A DNA stretch of 64,000 bases from an uncultured Roseibium sp. (GCF_963669205.1 NZ_OY769915.1:3384001-3448000); one strand, 5' to 3'. Shown: positions 25,223 to 34,132, numbered from the stretch's first letter. Made by a program: numbers and translations. The notes: a model not told the origin generated them from the sequence alone.

Positions 25223-26836
25223 ATGAACGTACTTTGGATCATGGCGGACCAGCTGCGCTGGGATTACCTGAGCTGCTACGGAGCAACCCATATCGAGACG
25301 CCGAACCTCGATCGCCTGGCCGCAAAGGGCGTCCGGTTCAACCGTGCCTATGTCCAGTCGCCGATATGCGGACCCAGCCGTATGAGTTTTTATACCGGCC
25401 GCTACGTGCGCAGCCACGGGGCCACCTGGAACGGCTTTCCCCTGCGCGTCGGAGAACCGACGCTTGGCGATCATCTGCGCGAGATCGGCATCACCAGCAC
25501 CCTGGTCGGCAAGACCCACATGCGCGTCGACGCGGAAGGCATGAAACGCCTCGGAATCGACCCGGAAAGCACCATCGGAGCCCTGGTCAGCGAGTGCGGG
25601 TTCGACGTATTCGTGCGCGATGACGGCACGAACGCGGCGACCGACAAGAACCGTCACGCCGAAGACTACGAAGAATACCTGCGCGCGCACGGCATGGGCG
25701 GTGACACCCCCTGGGAGGAATGGGCGAACACGGCGGTCGGACCGGATGGTCAGCTCAAGTCCGGCTGGCTCCTGGAGACGGCACCCCTGCCCGCGCGTGT
25801 CCCGAAGGAACATTCCGAAACCGCCTGGCTGACGACCCGCGGCATCGAATTCATGGAGAGCCAGGGCGACGATCCCTGGCTCTGCCACCTGAGTTACATA
25901 AAGCCCCACTGGCCGTATCTCGCCCCGGCCCCTTACAACGACATGTATTCGGCGAGCGATCTTCCGCCGGTCAACCGCAGGCACGGCGAACACACGCACC
26001 CGCTCATGAAGGCCTGGAGCGAGACGCGGATATGCAGGAGCTTCGCGCGTGAGAATGTCAGGGATATCGTCGCTCCGGTCTATATGGGCCTCATCAAGGA
26101 GCTCGACGACAATATGGGCCGGTTGTTCGACTACCTGGAAACCAGCGGAAGAATGCAGGACACCATGGTCGTCTTCTGCTCCGACCACGGTGACAACATG
26201 GGCGACCACTGGCTCGGCGAGAAAGATCTTTTCTACGATTGCTCGGCGCGTATTCCCCTGATCGTGTATGACCCGCGGCAAGCGGCCGACGCCACACGCG
26301 GAACGGCCACCAATGCCCTTGTCGAGGGCATCGACTTGGCTCCGACTTTTCAGCAGTTTCTCGGCGGACCTGAAAAACCGCACGTGTTCGAGGGGCGTTC
26401 ACTCGAACCGCTGTTGCATGGAACGACCGGCGACTGGCGGGACCACTGCATCTCCGAATACGATTATGCAACCCGCGATGCCCGCCGCGCCGTCGGCGTG
26501 GACCAGGCCGACGCCCGGCTGGTGATGGTCTTCGACGGTCGCTGGAAATACATTCATGTCGAGAACATGCGCCCGATGCTGTTTGATCTGCAAACGGATC
26601 CGGATGAACTCGACGATCTGGGCGGCAATCCCGATTACGAAGAACAGGTCGAGCGGCTGAAAGCGCTTCATTTCGCCTGGGCGCGCCGCCATCACACTCG
26701 CATCACCCGGACGCCGGCGATCATCGAAAAAATGACCGACGCGCGGGAGCCCGAGGGCATCTACATCGCCTATTGGGATCAGGAGGAACTCGCGGCGGAC
26801 GGGCTGAAAATGCCGCCGCACATCAAGGACCGATGA
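25223..26836 (+). CDS. Type I sulfatase / phosphonate monoester hydrolase-like
   Basis: The 537-residue enzyme opens NVLWIMADQLRWDYLSCYG and carries Cys49-Gly-Pro-Ser-Arg53 in SPICGPSRMSFYTGRY, the formylglycine site. VGKTHM, YIKPHWPY and FCSDHGDNMGDHWLGEKD complete the metal and substrate pocket. The CGPSR form and overall layout are close to the phosphonate monoester hydrolase/arylsulfatase branch, so sulfate, phosphate-diester and phosphonate esters are all possible. A long C-terminal extension is rich in charged residues. It is the second such enzyme in the locus, on the opposite strand to the first, about 4.3 kb away. Confidence 0.85.
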   Translation: MNVLWIMADQLRWDYLSCYGATHIETPNLDRLAAKGVRFNRAYVQSPICGPSRMSFYTGRYVRSHGATWNGFPLRVGEPTLGDHLREIGITSTLVGKTHMRVDAEGMKRLGIDPESTIGALVSECGFDVFVRDDGTNAATDKNRHAEDYEEYLRAHGMGGDTPWEEWANTAVGPDGQLKSGWLLETAPLPARVPKEHSETAWLTTRGIEFMESQGDDPWLCHLSYIKPHWPYLAPAPYNDMYSASDLPPVNRRHGEHTHPLMKAWSETRICRSFARENVRDIVAPVYMGLIKELDDNMGRLFDYLETSGRMQDTMVVFCSDHGDNMGDHWLGEKDLFYDCSARIPLIVYDPRQAADATRGTATNALVEGIDLAPTFQQFLGGPEKPHVFEGRSLEPLLHGTTGDWRDHCISEYDYATRDARRAVGVDQADARLVMVFDGRWKYIHVENMRPMLFDLQTDPDELDDLGGNPDYEEQVERLKALHFAWARRHHTRITRTPAIIEKMTDAREPEGIYIAYWDQEELAADGLKMPPHIKDR

Positions 26837-26855
26837 CAGACTCTAAGACATACAT

Positions 26856-27599
26856 TCAAAGCACACTTTTCAGCTCCGACGCGACCTTGCCGGTTTTGCC
26901 GAGATCGTCACCGCCCACGAATATGTAGCGGAAAGACTCGTCCTCCCAGGCTGTTGTTGCAAGGCCGTGGAGCATTTCCGACGAAGGCTCGTTGGCTTCA
27001 CCGCGCGGGCCGGCCGTCGTGACGCAGAGCGCGAAAGGCGTTCCGTCCGCATCCTGGTAGACGATCTGGATCAGCGGCGCATCGTCGAGACCGAGCACCT
27101 GAACCCGTGCAAGTTTGAGCGAGGACGGCGCTTCAAGCGAAGCCTGTTCCAGGGGACGGCCGAGTTTTTCGCTGGCGACTTCGAGCTGACGTTCCAGGAC
27201 GTCGGCACTTGCGATGGTCAGTCTCACGGTGTCGGCGACATAAAGCGACTGGTATTGCGCGACCCTGCCCCGCCAGTCATCCGCAGACGGTCCGCCGAGC
27301 CACATCGCTCCGCCGCCAATCACGGCCCCAAGAAGCAGGACGGCGGCGAGCTTTGTCCATTGCGCACCGGTTCCGCCGTGTTTGACGTCATCAATTGCCG
27401 AGCGTTCCAGGTCGGCCAGCACCCGCCTGCCGGGCAGTCCTCTCATCGCACCGCGTACCGGCGCGGCAATCGGATCGAGCGCCATCACCCGGTGTTCCAG
27501 TTCCCGGTCGACGCGCATGGTCTGTTCGACCTGCTCCGCACGCCGCGGGTCCATGTCACCGTTCAGAAAGTCAAGAAGCTCCTGATCTGTATAGGTCAT
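26856..27599 (-). CDS. Anti-sigma factor, single-pass membrane protein
   Basis: The 247-residue protein starts MTYTDQELLDFLNGDMD, the short cytoplasmic anti-sigma helix pattern. It has one membrane helix (about 83-105, LAAVLLLGAVIGGGAMWLGG) and a periplasmic part of about 140 residues. It lacks the HxxxCxxC zinc motif of ZAS-type anti-sigma factors. Its start overlaps the stop of the ECF sigma gene by ATGA (27596-27599), so the pair is cotranscribed. It should hold the sigma factor inactive until an envelope signal arrives. Confidence 0.8.
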   Translation of the reverse strand: MTYTDQELLDFLNGDMDPRRAEQVEQTMRVDRELEHRVMALDPIAAPVRGAMRGLPGRRVLADLERSAIDDVKHGGTGAQWTKLAAVLLLGAVIGGGAMWLGGPSADDWRGRVAQYQSLYVADTVRLTIASADVLERQLEVASEKLGRPLEQASLEAPSSLKLARVQVLGLDDAPLIQIVYQDADGTPFALCVTTAGPRGEANEPSSEMLHGLATTAWEDESFRYIFVGGDDLGKTGKVASELKSVL

Positions 27600-28114
27600 G
27601 TCTTCTCCTTTCTGTTGCCGGCTGCGGGATCGTCCGCAAACGCCCTCAGCACCTTACGCGCGGCGTGCAGGCGGCTCATGATGGTCCCGATGGGCACATC
27701 CAGGATGACCGCGGCCTCCGAATAGGTGAATTGCTGCACGAAGATGAGTTCCACTACGCTGCGCTGTGCATCGGGCAGCGCCATGACCTTTGCAATGACC
27801 TCCCGGGCAAAGAGGTTCGTCTCGATCTCCGGGGCGATATCCGCAATCTGGTCGATGTCGACCGTGGCAAACGCCTTGTCCTGCCGCCGGGCGCGGCTGC
27901 GCAGCTCGTTCAGCCAGATCGACCGGCAGATCCGCAGGCACCAGCCTTCGAAACTTCCCGTTTCCCGAAATTGATCGGCTTTTTCGACCGCCCGCAGACA
28001 CGTGGACTGCGCGAGGTCGTTTGTCATCTCGATATCACCGGTCAGGCTCAGCGCGAACCGCCAGATCGACGGCAGTGCTTTCGGCAGCATGTCCCTGACA
28101 GAGCGAGATTTCAT
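27596..28114 (-). CDS. ECF RNA polymerase sigma factor
   Basis: The 172-residue protein contains region 2 (DLAQSTCLRAVEKADQFRETGSFEGWCLRI) and region 4 (LPDAQRSVVELIFVQQFTYSEAAVILDVPIGTIMSRLHAAR) with no other domain, as in group 4 sigma factors. It directs transcription of an envelope-stress type regulon together with its overlapping anti-sigma partner. Neighbouring exported proteins (DUF4399, TPR) could be members of that regulon, by inference from position only. Confidence 0.9.
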   Translation of the reverse strand: MKSRSVRDMLPKALPSIWRFALSLTGDIEMTNDLAQSTCLRAVEKADQFRETGSFEGWCLRICRSIWLNELRSRARRQDKAFATVDIDQIADIAPEIETNLFAREVIAKVMALPDAQRSVVELIFVQQFTYSEAAVILDVPIGTIMSRLHAARKVLRAFADDPAAGNRKEKT

Positions 28115-28165
28115 GTTGAACTCCAGCTGGCCGGCGGCGGCATTGCCGCCGGCAGCAAGAAAGAT

Positions 28166-28609
28166 CTATTCGACCGTGATGGTAATCACGTCGGAATAGA
28201 TCGGCGGATCGTGCGGGATATGGTTGAGGTCACCGAGCACCAATTGAAGCGTGTGCTCGCCCGGGCCGAGCTCAAGAACGGTCTCGGTCTGACCGCCGCC
28301 ATAGTGCTTGTGGTTGTCGTCAGCCGGGATGTTGTAGATGAACTCGTCCGCACCATCTTCTCCCTCGCCGATCGGTGCCCGGTTGATCAGGAGATGGTGA
28401 TGGCCCGTGTTTTCCTTTTCAATGCCCGCCGGCGCGACGCCCATCCCTGACAGACCGAAAACGACCGTGACCGGTCCGCTGACCTTGTCTCCGTCATTCA
28501 GATTGACGAAATAGACCTTGGCATCAGGATTGGCCGGGGTCTCGCCGGCAAGGGCCTGTGCCCCGAAAAGGCTGAGGGCGACAACAGCAGGTGCGACAAC
28601 AAATTTCAT
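28166..28609 (-). CDS. DUF4399 exported protein
   Basis: The 147-residue product has a signal peptide (about 1-21) and the DUF4399 pattern: DAKVYFVNLNDGDKV, VVFGLSGMGVAPAG, NTGHHHLLIN and GEHTLQLVLGDLNHIPH. The conserved His residues may bind metal, but function is unknown for the family. ATG 28609, eight or so bases after GGAGG, is chosen over ATG 28615, which sits too close to the ribosome site. It lies 51 bases upstream of the sigma gene on the same strand. Confidence 0.8.
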   Translation of the reverse strand: MKFVVAPAVVALSLFGAQALAGETPANPDAKVYFVNLNDGDKVSGPVTVVFGLSGMGVAPAGIEKENTGHHHLLINRAPIGEGEDGADEFIYNIPADDNHKHYGGGQTETVLELGPGEHTLQLVLGDLNHIPHDPPIYSDVITITVE

Positions 28610-28757
28610 GATCATTCTCCTCCCGAATTTAACTCGTGATGTCCGGTAGACACCATCGCCCGGGTTTTATTCATCCTGGGCAAAGTTTTTTTTCATCCGG
28701 CGCTTTGCGGACCACGCGGAAGTCCGGCCGGCACGTATCGGCCTGAAGCCGGCAGGC

Positions 28758-29315
28758 TCAGTAAAACGCCGCCCCTCCCGATCTAAGCGACATGAGAAGA
28801 GCGCGCTCCGGCCAGGTTTCTCGGCCGCCTCGCAATCGGATTTCGGACAGTTGCTTTCGCGCCGCCTGAATTTCTCCTCTTTCGACGAGCCCCATCCCGA
28901 GGTAAGAGCGCGCCGCGAGATTATCCGGATCAACGGCAAGCGCCCGGTCATAGAAGACGCGCGCCGCCTCCCAGTCCCCGTTTTTTCGGGCCAGGAAGCC
29001 GCGATAGGTCAAAAGACGCGTTCCCGTCTGGCCCGTCATTGCATCAAGCGCAAGTTCCGCGGCTCCAAGCCTGCCGGCATAGGCAAGTTCCCGTGCCGCC
29101 CGGAAACGATCCTGATCGTCTAAGACACGAGAATCCAGTTTCACGCATTTCTTCGACTGTTCGTCCCAGGCCTCGCCGTCTGCACATTTTTTCGAGGTTG
29201 GTGTCGGCTCTGGCGGTTTTGTCTCCCATTCGTCAGGGTCTACGGCGCTGGCCGCTCCGAGCATTGCAGCGAAGAGCGCCGCAGCGAGCACCGATTTGAT
29301 CAAGCTGAGCTTCAT
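28758..29315 (-). CDS. Exported TPR-containing protein
   Basis: The 185-residue protein has a signal peptide (residues 1-24, ending ASAV), a short Pro-rich linker with two Cys (KKCADGEAW, SKKCVKL) and about three tetratricopeptide repeats (ALDAMTGQTGTRLLTYRGFLA, DWEAARVFYDRALAVDPDN, ARSYLGMGLVERGEIQAARK). It is likely a periplasmic scaffold. ATG 29315 is preferred; the longer frame to 29444 enters the MITE edge. It precedes the DUF4399 gene by about 150 bases on the same strand. Confidence 0.7.
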   Translation of the reverse strand: MKLSLIKSVLAAALFAAMLGAASAVDPDEWETKPPEPTPTSKKCADGEAWDEQSKKCVKLDSRVLDDQDRFRAARELAYAGRLGAAELALDAMTGQTGTRLLTYRGFLARKNGDWEAARVFYDRALAVDPDNLAARSYLGMGLVERGEIQAARKQLSEIRLRGGRETWPERALLMSLRSGGAAFY

Positions 29316-29430
29316 AGGGCCGACCGGTTGAAAAACGTTGTCACCGCGCGGGAGTGTCTGTCCCCGCCAGGTACAAGTCAATCGCCGGTCGCCTGAAACT
29401 CGTGGCTCGGCCTCAGGCGCCGTCACCTTG

Positions 29431-29743
29431 GGGTAGGTACCCACTGCTATTCGGTTTAACTCGGAATTGATCTAGCGAGGCGATCCCAGCCTATGAACTT
29501 GTCATTCCGGCTGAAGCGCAGCGCAAGGCCGGAACCCAGTAACCGTTTGTTTCTCTTTCATTTTACAACCTCCAGCCACTTGGAGTACTGGTTCCCGGTC
29601 TTGCCGCGTATGCGGCTAACCGGGATGACAAATCGGGGAAACGTTTCTGTATCCCGATTTGGCACCTCAAGGAACGATGCTGCTTTCTCATATACTTACA
29701 TTCGAAAGCGCTTTCCAAACCGGACAGCAGTGGGTACGGACCC
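29431..29743. mobile_element. MITE-B (313 bp) with nested palindromic repeat
   Basis: Ends 29431-29457 and 29717-29743 are inverted repeats matching at 23 of 27 positions, sharing GTACCCACTGCT. No transposase is encoded. Inside lies a separate long palindrome (29499-29631). The right edge touches the TAG stop codon of the thiolase gene (29743-29745), so the element, like MITE-A copy 1, borders a stop codon reading CTAG on the plus strand. Confidence 0.7.
29499..29631. repeat. Palindromic intergenic repeat nested in MITE-B
   Basis: The left arm starts TTGTCATTCCGG (29499-29510) and closes CCGGAACCCAGT (29529-29540). The right arm (29587-29631) is its imperfect reverse complement, closing CCGGGATGACAA. 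This is the style of dispersed palindromic repeats common between genes in Rhizobiales-type genomes. Confidence 0.65.
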
Positions 29744-30921
29744 TAGATGCGCTCGACAAGGACCGCGATCCCCTGCCCGCCGCCGATGCACATGGTCGCC
29801 GCACCGAGCGTCTTGCCGGTCCGGCCAAGTTCATAGACAAGCTTGGTCATCAGGATTGCCCCTGTCGCGCCGATCGGGTGCCCCAGAGCAACCGCGCCGC
29901 CATTCGGGTTCACTTTTTCGGACCGAAGCCCAAGGAGGTCATTGACCGCACATGCCTGCGCTGCAAAGGCTTCGTTCGATTCAACCACGTCCAGGTCGTC
30001 GGCGCTCACGCCGGCGCGCTTCATGGCGATCTGCATCGCGGGCACCGGGCCGATGCCCATAACCGCCGGATCGACACCGGCAACACCATAGGAACGAATA
30101 CGCGCCAGAGGCTTCAGCCCGAGTTCGGCCGCCTTGTCGGCCGAGGCCAGAATGACCGCTGCAGCCCCGTCGTTCAGACCGGAGGCATTGCCGGCCGTGA
30201 CCATCCCGTCTTTCTTGAAGACGGCACGCAAACCGGACATGTCCTCCAGCTTTGCCTCATGCCGGACATGCTCGTCGGTGTCAAAGACACGCTCCTTGCC
30301 GCGTCTTCCGACGGTCAGTGATACGATCTGGTCCCTGAAACGGCCGTCCTCAATGGCCGCGCTGGCGCGGCGATGGCTTTCAACCGCGAATTCGTCCTGC
30401 CGCTCACGGGGTATGTCGTAGCGTACGGCGACATTTTCCGCCGTAACCCCCATGTGGCCTATTCCGAACGGGTCGTGCAGCGCACCGGTCATCATGTCGA
30501 CGATACCGGTATCGCCCATCTTCTGACCCCAGCGGGCCCCTGGCAACTGGTAGCCGGCACGGCTCATGTTTTCAGCACCGCCCACGAGCGCGGTATCGCC
30601 GTCTCCCATGGAAATCGCCTGCACGGCGGAGACAACAGCCTGAAGACCGCTGCCACAGAGCCTGTTCATCGTAAGCGCAGGCGCGTGATCGGGGACCCCT
30701 GCCTGCCGCGAGGCGACCCGGGACAGATACATGTCACGCGGCTCGGTATGGATCACGTTGCCGAAAAACGCCTGCTCGATCTGCTCCGCTTGAATACCGG
30801 CCCTTTCGATCGCCGCCTTTGCAACAGTCGTCGCAAGGTCGCAAGGAGGTGTGTCCTTGAGCGCCCCGCCGAAACTGCCGACGGCGGTCCGTGCAGCGCT
30901 TGCAATCACGATCTCTTTCAT
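29743..30921 (-). CDS. Acetyl-CoA acetyltransferase (thiolase)
   Basis: This 392-residue thiolase has all catalytic parts: Cys89 in NRLCGSGLQAV, His348 in GHPIGATG and Cys378 in CIGGGQG. Biosynthetic-length thiolases condense two acetyl-CoA (PhaA type) or cleave 3-ketoacyl-CoA. A phasin gene in the same window shows that polyhydroxyalkanoate granules are likely in this organism, which suits a PhaA-type role, but no phaB or phaC is adjacent. Its last codon and TAG stop coincide with the edge of MITE-B. The reading frame is intact at normal length. Confidence 0.9.
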   Translation of the reverse strand: MKEIVIASAARTAVGSFGGALKDTPPCDLATTVAKAAIERAGIQAEQIEQAFFGNVIHTEPRDMYLSRVASRQAGVPDHAPALTMNRLCGSGLQAVVSAVQAISMGDGDTALVGGAENMSRAGYQLPGARWGQKMGDTGIVDMMTGALHDPFGIGHMGVTAENVAVRYDIPRERQDEFAVESHRRASAAIEDGRFRDQIVSLTVGRRGKERVFDTDEHVRHEAKLEDMSGLRAVFKKDGMVTAGNASGLNDGAAAVILASADKAAELGLKPLARIRSYGVAGVDPAVMGIGPVPAMQIAMKRAGVSADDLDVVESNEAFAAQACAVNDLLGLRSEKVNPNGGAVALGHPIGATGAILMTKLVYELGRTGKTLGAATMCIGGGQGIAVLVERI

Positions 30922-31060
30922 GGGTCATTTCCTCCGCGTCGGGACCGGAAAACGCACTCCAGGGCGTTGCCGGCTTCAAGTCTGGTTCTGTTTGGCAGAT
31001 TGCCGCGAACGCCGCAGCGAAGCAATTGCGCCAAAAGGTCATTTCCGGACGCGAAGACGG

Positions 31061-32050
31061 TCACATCTTGAGAAGCACGGACCCGGACCGGTTTCCGCCC
31101 GCGATCATGTCATGCGCCGTCGCGCAGTCTTCGAGAGGCAAGACGTCGGATATCTGAAAGTTGAGCGCGTTTCGATTGAGCAGGTCCGTGAGGTTCGAAA
31201 GAGTTTTGGCGCGTTCGGCCTCGGACAGGATGTAGACCAGAACCAGATCGATGGTCACTGCCTTGAACATCAACGGATAAAACGGCAGGACCGGTGTCAT
31301 GTCCTTCGCCGACCCGAAGGCCGCGATGGTACCGCGTTCGGAAATGATCTTCGTGTTGGTCTCGGCGTTCTTGCCGAATTCCACCTCGACGATCCGGTCG
31401 ATGGTCCGGCCACCGGTCGCTTCGAGAATGCGGTCTGCCAGATGGTCATCCGTGTAATCGAACACCTCTTCGGCGCCGGCATTCTTCGCGGCCGCGATCG
31501 CCTCGTCTCCACGTGCGGTCGACAGCACCCGCGCACCAGAAGCCGTGGCCACCTGGATGGCCAGCCGTCCGACGGTTCCCGCGCCGCCGCTGACCAGCAC
31601 CGTCTGCCCCGCCACGGGCCCGCCGCCCAGGACGGCATGGCAGGCCGTCAGACCGGGAATTCCGAGAACGGCGCCCTCCTCGAAGGAGACGTGATCTGGC
31701 AGCGTCACCGCTTGCTGCGCAGGCAGCGAGATATAGTCCGCCGCCGTGCCGAAGGCTCTCAGCCATTGGCCGTTCCAGATCCAGACGCGGTCGCCGACGC
31801 GGCTTGACGGTACCCCCTCGCCGACGGCCTCGACCACACCTGCGCCATCGCTATGCGGAATAATCTTCTGGAAAGGCGGTTCCGTCACGCCGGGGCGTCC
31901 GCCGGCCCTGGCGCGGATGTCCGACGGATTGACCCCGGACATGTGCAGCCGGACCAGAACTTCGCCGGCCGCCGGAGCCGGAACCGGCACATCTTCAAGG
32001 GTCAGAACGTCCGTTGCCGGTCCGAACCGGTCATAGGTGATCGCGCGCAT
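31061..32050 (-). CDS. Zinc-independent NADPH:quinone oxidoreductase (MDR family)
   Basis: The 329-residue protein has MRAITYDRFGPA at the start, the GroES-like fold with GVNPSDIRARAG, and the nucleotide-binding strand VLVSGGAGTVGRLAIQVA. It lacks the catalytic-zinc Cys and the structural four-Cys lobe, as in quinone oxidoreductases (QOR/zeta-crystallin group). It reduces quinones or enones with NADPH. ATG 32050 follows GGGAGAC; upstream residues in the longer frame are non-coding in character. Confidence 0.88.
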   Translation of the reverse strand: MRAITYDRFGPATDVLTLEDVPVPAPAAGEVLVRLHMSGVNPSDIRARAGGRPGVTEPPFQKIIPHSDGAGVVEAVGEGVPSSRVGDRVWIWNGQWLRAFGTAADYISLPAQQAVTLPDHVSFEEGAVLGIPGLTACHAVLGGGPVAGQTVLVSGGAGTVGRLAIQVATASGARVLSTARGDEAIAAAKNAGAEEVFDYTDDHLADRILEATGGRTIDRIVEVEFGKNAETNTKIISERGTIAAFGSAKDMTPVLPFYPLMFKAVTIDLVLVYILSEAERAKTLSNLTDLLNRNALNFQISDVLPLEDCATAHDMIAGGNRSGSVLLKM

Positions 32051-32160
32051 GATTTGTCTCCCGGACAGGCAAGATTCTTTCCTGAACCATTTGTGCGATG
32101 CCAGAGCCTGATCGGGCAAGACAAAAGACAACCACGAAAAACGCACGCCAAAACAGAAAA

Positions 32161-32189
32161 GCAGGTTCACCGGTAAACGGTGAACCTGC
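32161..32189 (-). terminator. Intrinsic terminator of the fasciclin gene
   Basis: GCAGGTTCACCG and CGGTGAACCTGC form a perfect 12-bp stem with a 5-base loop. Read on the minus strand it is followed by TTTTCTGTTTT. It lies 55 bases after the stop of the fasciclin gene. Confidence 0.85.
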
Positions 32190-32243
32190 CTGGGTGTCTC
32201 AAGGGATCAAGCTCCCTGAAACATTAACCGGCAATGTTCGGCC

Positions 32244-32753
32244 TTAATGGCAGTCGGGACGCTGACCCGGCAGCAGTACCTTGTCGATCACGTGGATCAC
32301 GCCGTTCTCCGCCTTGATGTCGGCAATAATCACGTTTGCGGTGGACCCGGTGCCGTCGGCAATGTCGACGCCGCTGTTGGAGCGCGTGATGCAGGTGCGT
32401 TCGCTGGTCAGGAGCGGTTTGAAGTAGTTGGAACCGACAGGGATCTTGTTGGATGTCAGTTCACGGTCGTCGACATGATACAGAAGCACGTTGGTGAGCT
32501 GATCCTTGTTTTCCGGCTTCAGCAGCGTTTCAACGGTACCTTCCGGCAATGCCGCGAAGGCATCATTGACCGGAGCGAATACAGTGAAAGGACCCGGCCC
32601 CTGCAGTGCATCAGCCAGTCCTGCAGCCTGCACTGCAGCAACCAAAGTACTGAAACGCTCATCACCTGCAGCGATATCTACAATTGTTTTTGCATTTGCC
32701 TGACCGGCAAAAAGACACACTGCTCCCGCAAGGGCCATAAGGCTCTTTTTCAT
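32244..32753 (-). CDS. Exported fasciclin (FAS1) domain protein
   Basis: The 169-residue product has a signal peptide (1-21, ending ANA) and a single FAS1 domain (TIVDIAAGDERFSTLVAAVQ, GPFTVFAPVNDAFAAL, VLLYHVDDREL, NGVIHVIDKVLLP). FAS1 proteins act in adhesion or as small secreted factors. Two extra Cys (TCITRSN and PDCH) may pair. The frame stays open 160 codons upstream into an SDR remnant, but ATG 32753 with the signal peptide is clearly the start. Confidence 0.9.
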   Translation of the reverse strand: MKKSLMALAGAVCLFAGQANAKTIVDIAAGDERFSTLVAAVQAAGLADALQGPGPFTVFAPVNDAFAALPEGTVETLLKPENKDQLTNVLLYHVDDRELTSNKIPVGSNYFKPLLTSERTCITRSNSGVDIADGTGSTANVIIADIKAENGVIHVIDKVLLPGQRPDCH

Positions 32754-32879
32754 CACAACTACTCCTGGTGTCGATTGAATTACAGGGTCATTACGCCGCA
32801 TTGATTGAAGCAGATCTTTTAGATTTGGAAAAAGTCGATATTTATTATTGCCGCACACGCCACATAGCCTGGTACCGGC

Positions 32880-33297
32880 ATGCGCCTGATTGCATCGAGC
32901 CTCACCAATCATTCTGTGTGCGGTGCCCGCCGGTCCGTCCGCATCGAGCGTGGCCAGCCAGATGGCCGTATCGGCGCCTTCTTCAGGCGATCTCAACGCG
33001 CCCGCACCGCCCATGCGCGTACGCACCCAGCCGGGACGCATCGCATTCACCTTGACGCTGTCCGGCAATGTTCTGGCCGAAGCCCCGGTCAGGGCTTTGA
33101 GGGCCGCCTTGGCGACACCGTACGCAGCCGGGCCCGACACACCATCGGAAAATGCTCCCCAGCCTGACGAGACATTGACGATCCTGCCGTAGCCAATGCG
33201 CACCATCGCCGGTGTGAGCAGGTGCATCGGCAAATATGGTCAGTGCACCATGACGGACATGGATCGTTCAAAGTCCTCCGGATCATCAAGCAGCGGC
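32880..33297 (-). pseudogene. Short-chain dehydrogenase remnant (5' end lost, one nonsense codon)
   Basis: On the minus strand the peptide LLDDPEDFERSM, then MHLLTPAMVRIGYGRIVNVS, AAYGVAKAALKALT and VNAMRPGWVRTRMGG is an SDR C-terminal half with its YGVAK catalytic segment. A TGA interrupts it near 33240, and there is no start region: the match ends at about 33297, where LysR-type sequence begins on the other strand. The C-terminus also decays before the fasciclin gene. No product is expected. Confidence 0.8.
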
Positions 33298-33691
33298 GTC
33301 GAACTCTATCTGACGGGTGCGTTCGAGGGTATTTCGGATAGCGGCCTGCACGCCGGAATGCAGCTCGGCGATTTGATCGCACAGGATATGATCGCAGTCA
33401 GGTTGACTGATCCGCTGCGGCTTGCCGTCGTCGGGACGTCGGATGTCGCCGTCGCCGATTCACTGGTCGTGAACTCGCCGTCCGTCGCAGCGGAGGCGGC
33501 GCGGCAAAGGTCTGATTTATATCCTGCAGGATTATGTCGCACGAGATGTTCTCGACGAGAGCCTGGCACCGGTTCTATATGAATTCACGCCGAAAGTACC
33601 CGGGTCTTTCCGGTACGTCCCGCGTGCCTATCGCGAGATGGTGCCGCCGAGACTGTTTATCGACCACATACGTCAGCACGGCGGCCAATAG
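33298..33691 (+). pseudogene. LysR regulator remnant (effector domain only, internal loss and frameshift)
   Basis: From 33298 the plus strand reads VELYLTGAFEGI, GMQLGDLIAQDMIAVRLTDPLRLAVVGTSD, then after a gap and frame change near 33500 GLIYILQDYVARDVLDESLAPVL and PPRLFIDHIRQHGGQ, with TAG at 33689-33691. This is the end of a LysR effector-binding domain. The DNA-binding half is absent and about 40 internal residues are missing. LysR/SDR divergent pairs are common, and here both partners lost their 5' parts at one junction. Confidence 0.75.
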
Positions 33692-33745
33692 GAAGCGCGG
33701 CTTTCCACTTTTGAAAAACCGCGCCGTTGCCACTCTCTGTTGCAT

Positions 33746-34132
33746 TCAATTCTTGCAGGGAAAGTCCTGCTTCATGGTTTCCATGAGCGCCTCACCGGCC
33801 ATCATGGCCTTGCGCTTGGTAAAGTCGCTGTGCACCCAGCGCATGAACGCCCAGCGCACTTCGTCCGGAATGTTCTGTTCCGGAAGACAGATGCCCTTGC
33901 CGTCGCCGACGGCGCCGGTCACCTCGAGAGCGTCGACGAAACCGATAATGTACTGTTCGCACTCGATTTCGGCGGCTTGACCCCAACGCGCATCGTTGTC
34001 GGCTTCCTGGCACGGAGACAGAAGTTCTTCGGCGGTATAGTTGGAGTGGATGAGCAGGACGGACCCCGGGGCCGCTGCTGCGGGTGCAGTCATCAGCATG
34101 GCTGCGATGAGGGAAATTAGGCTGAAACGCAT
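33746..34132 (-). CDS. Rap1a/Tai-like exported protein
   Basis: The 128-residue product has a signal peptide (about 1-21) and the Rap1a/Tai pattern: SNYTAEELLSPCQEA, an ECEQYIIGFVDALE helix, GICLPE and a C-terminal helix ending MKQDFPCKN, with paired Cys. Named members are immunity proteins to type VI amidase effectors, but many chromosomal homologues have no effector beside them, as here, and probably do something else. ATG 34132 is chosen by the signal peptide. Confidence 0.7.
   Translation of the reverse strand: MRFSLISLIAAMLMTAPAAAAPGSVLLIHSNYTAEELLSPCQEADNDARWGQAAEIECEQYIIGFVDALEVTGAVGDGKGICLPEQNIPDEVRWAFMRWVHSDFTKRKAMMAGEALMETMKQDFPCKN

Noticed and set aside
32754..33233. A single 329-residue gene fusing SDR and fasciclin
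   Set aside because: The fasciclin part has its own signal peptide and start; the upstream frame is merely open through a decayed SDR end.
33746..34132. Rap1a-like gene as type VI immunity protein
   Set aside because: No amidase effector or T6SS gene is nearby, so only the family resemblance is reported.
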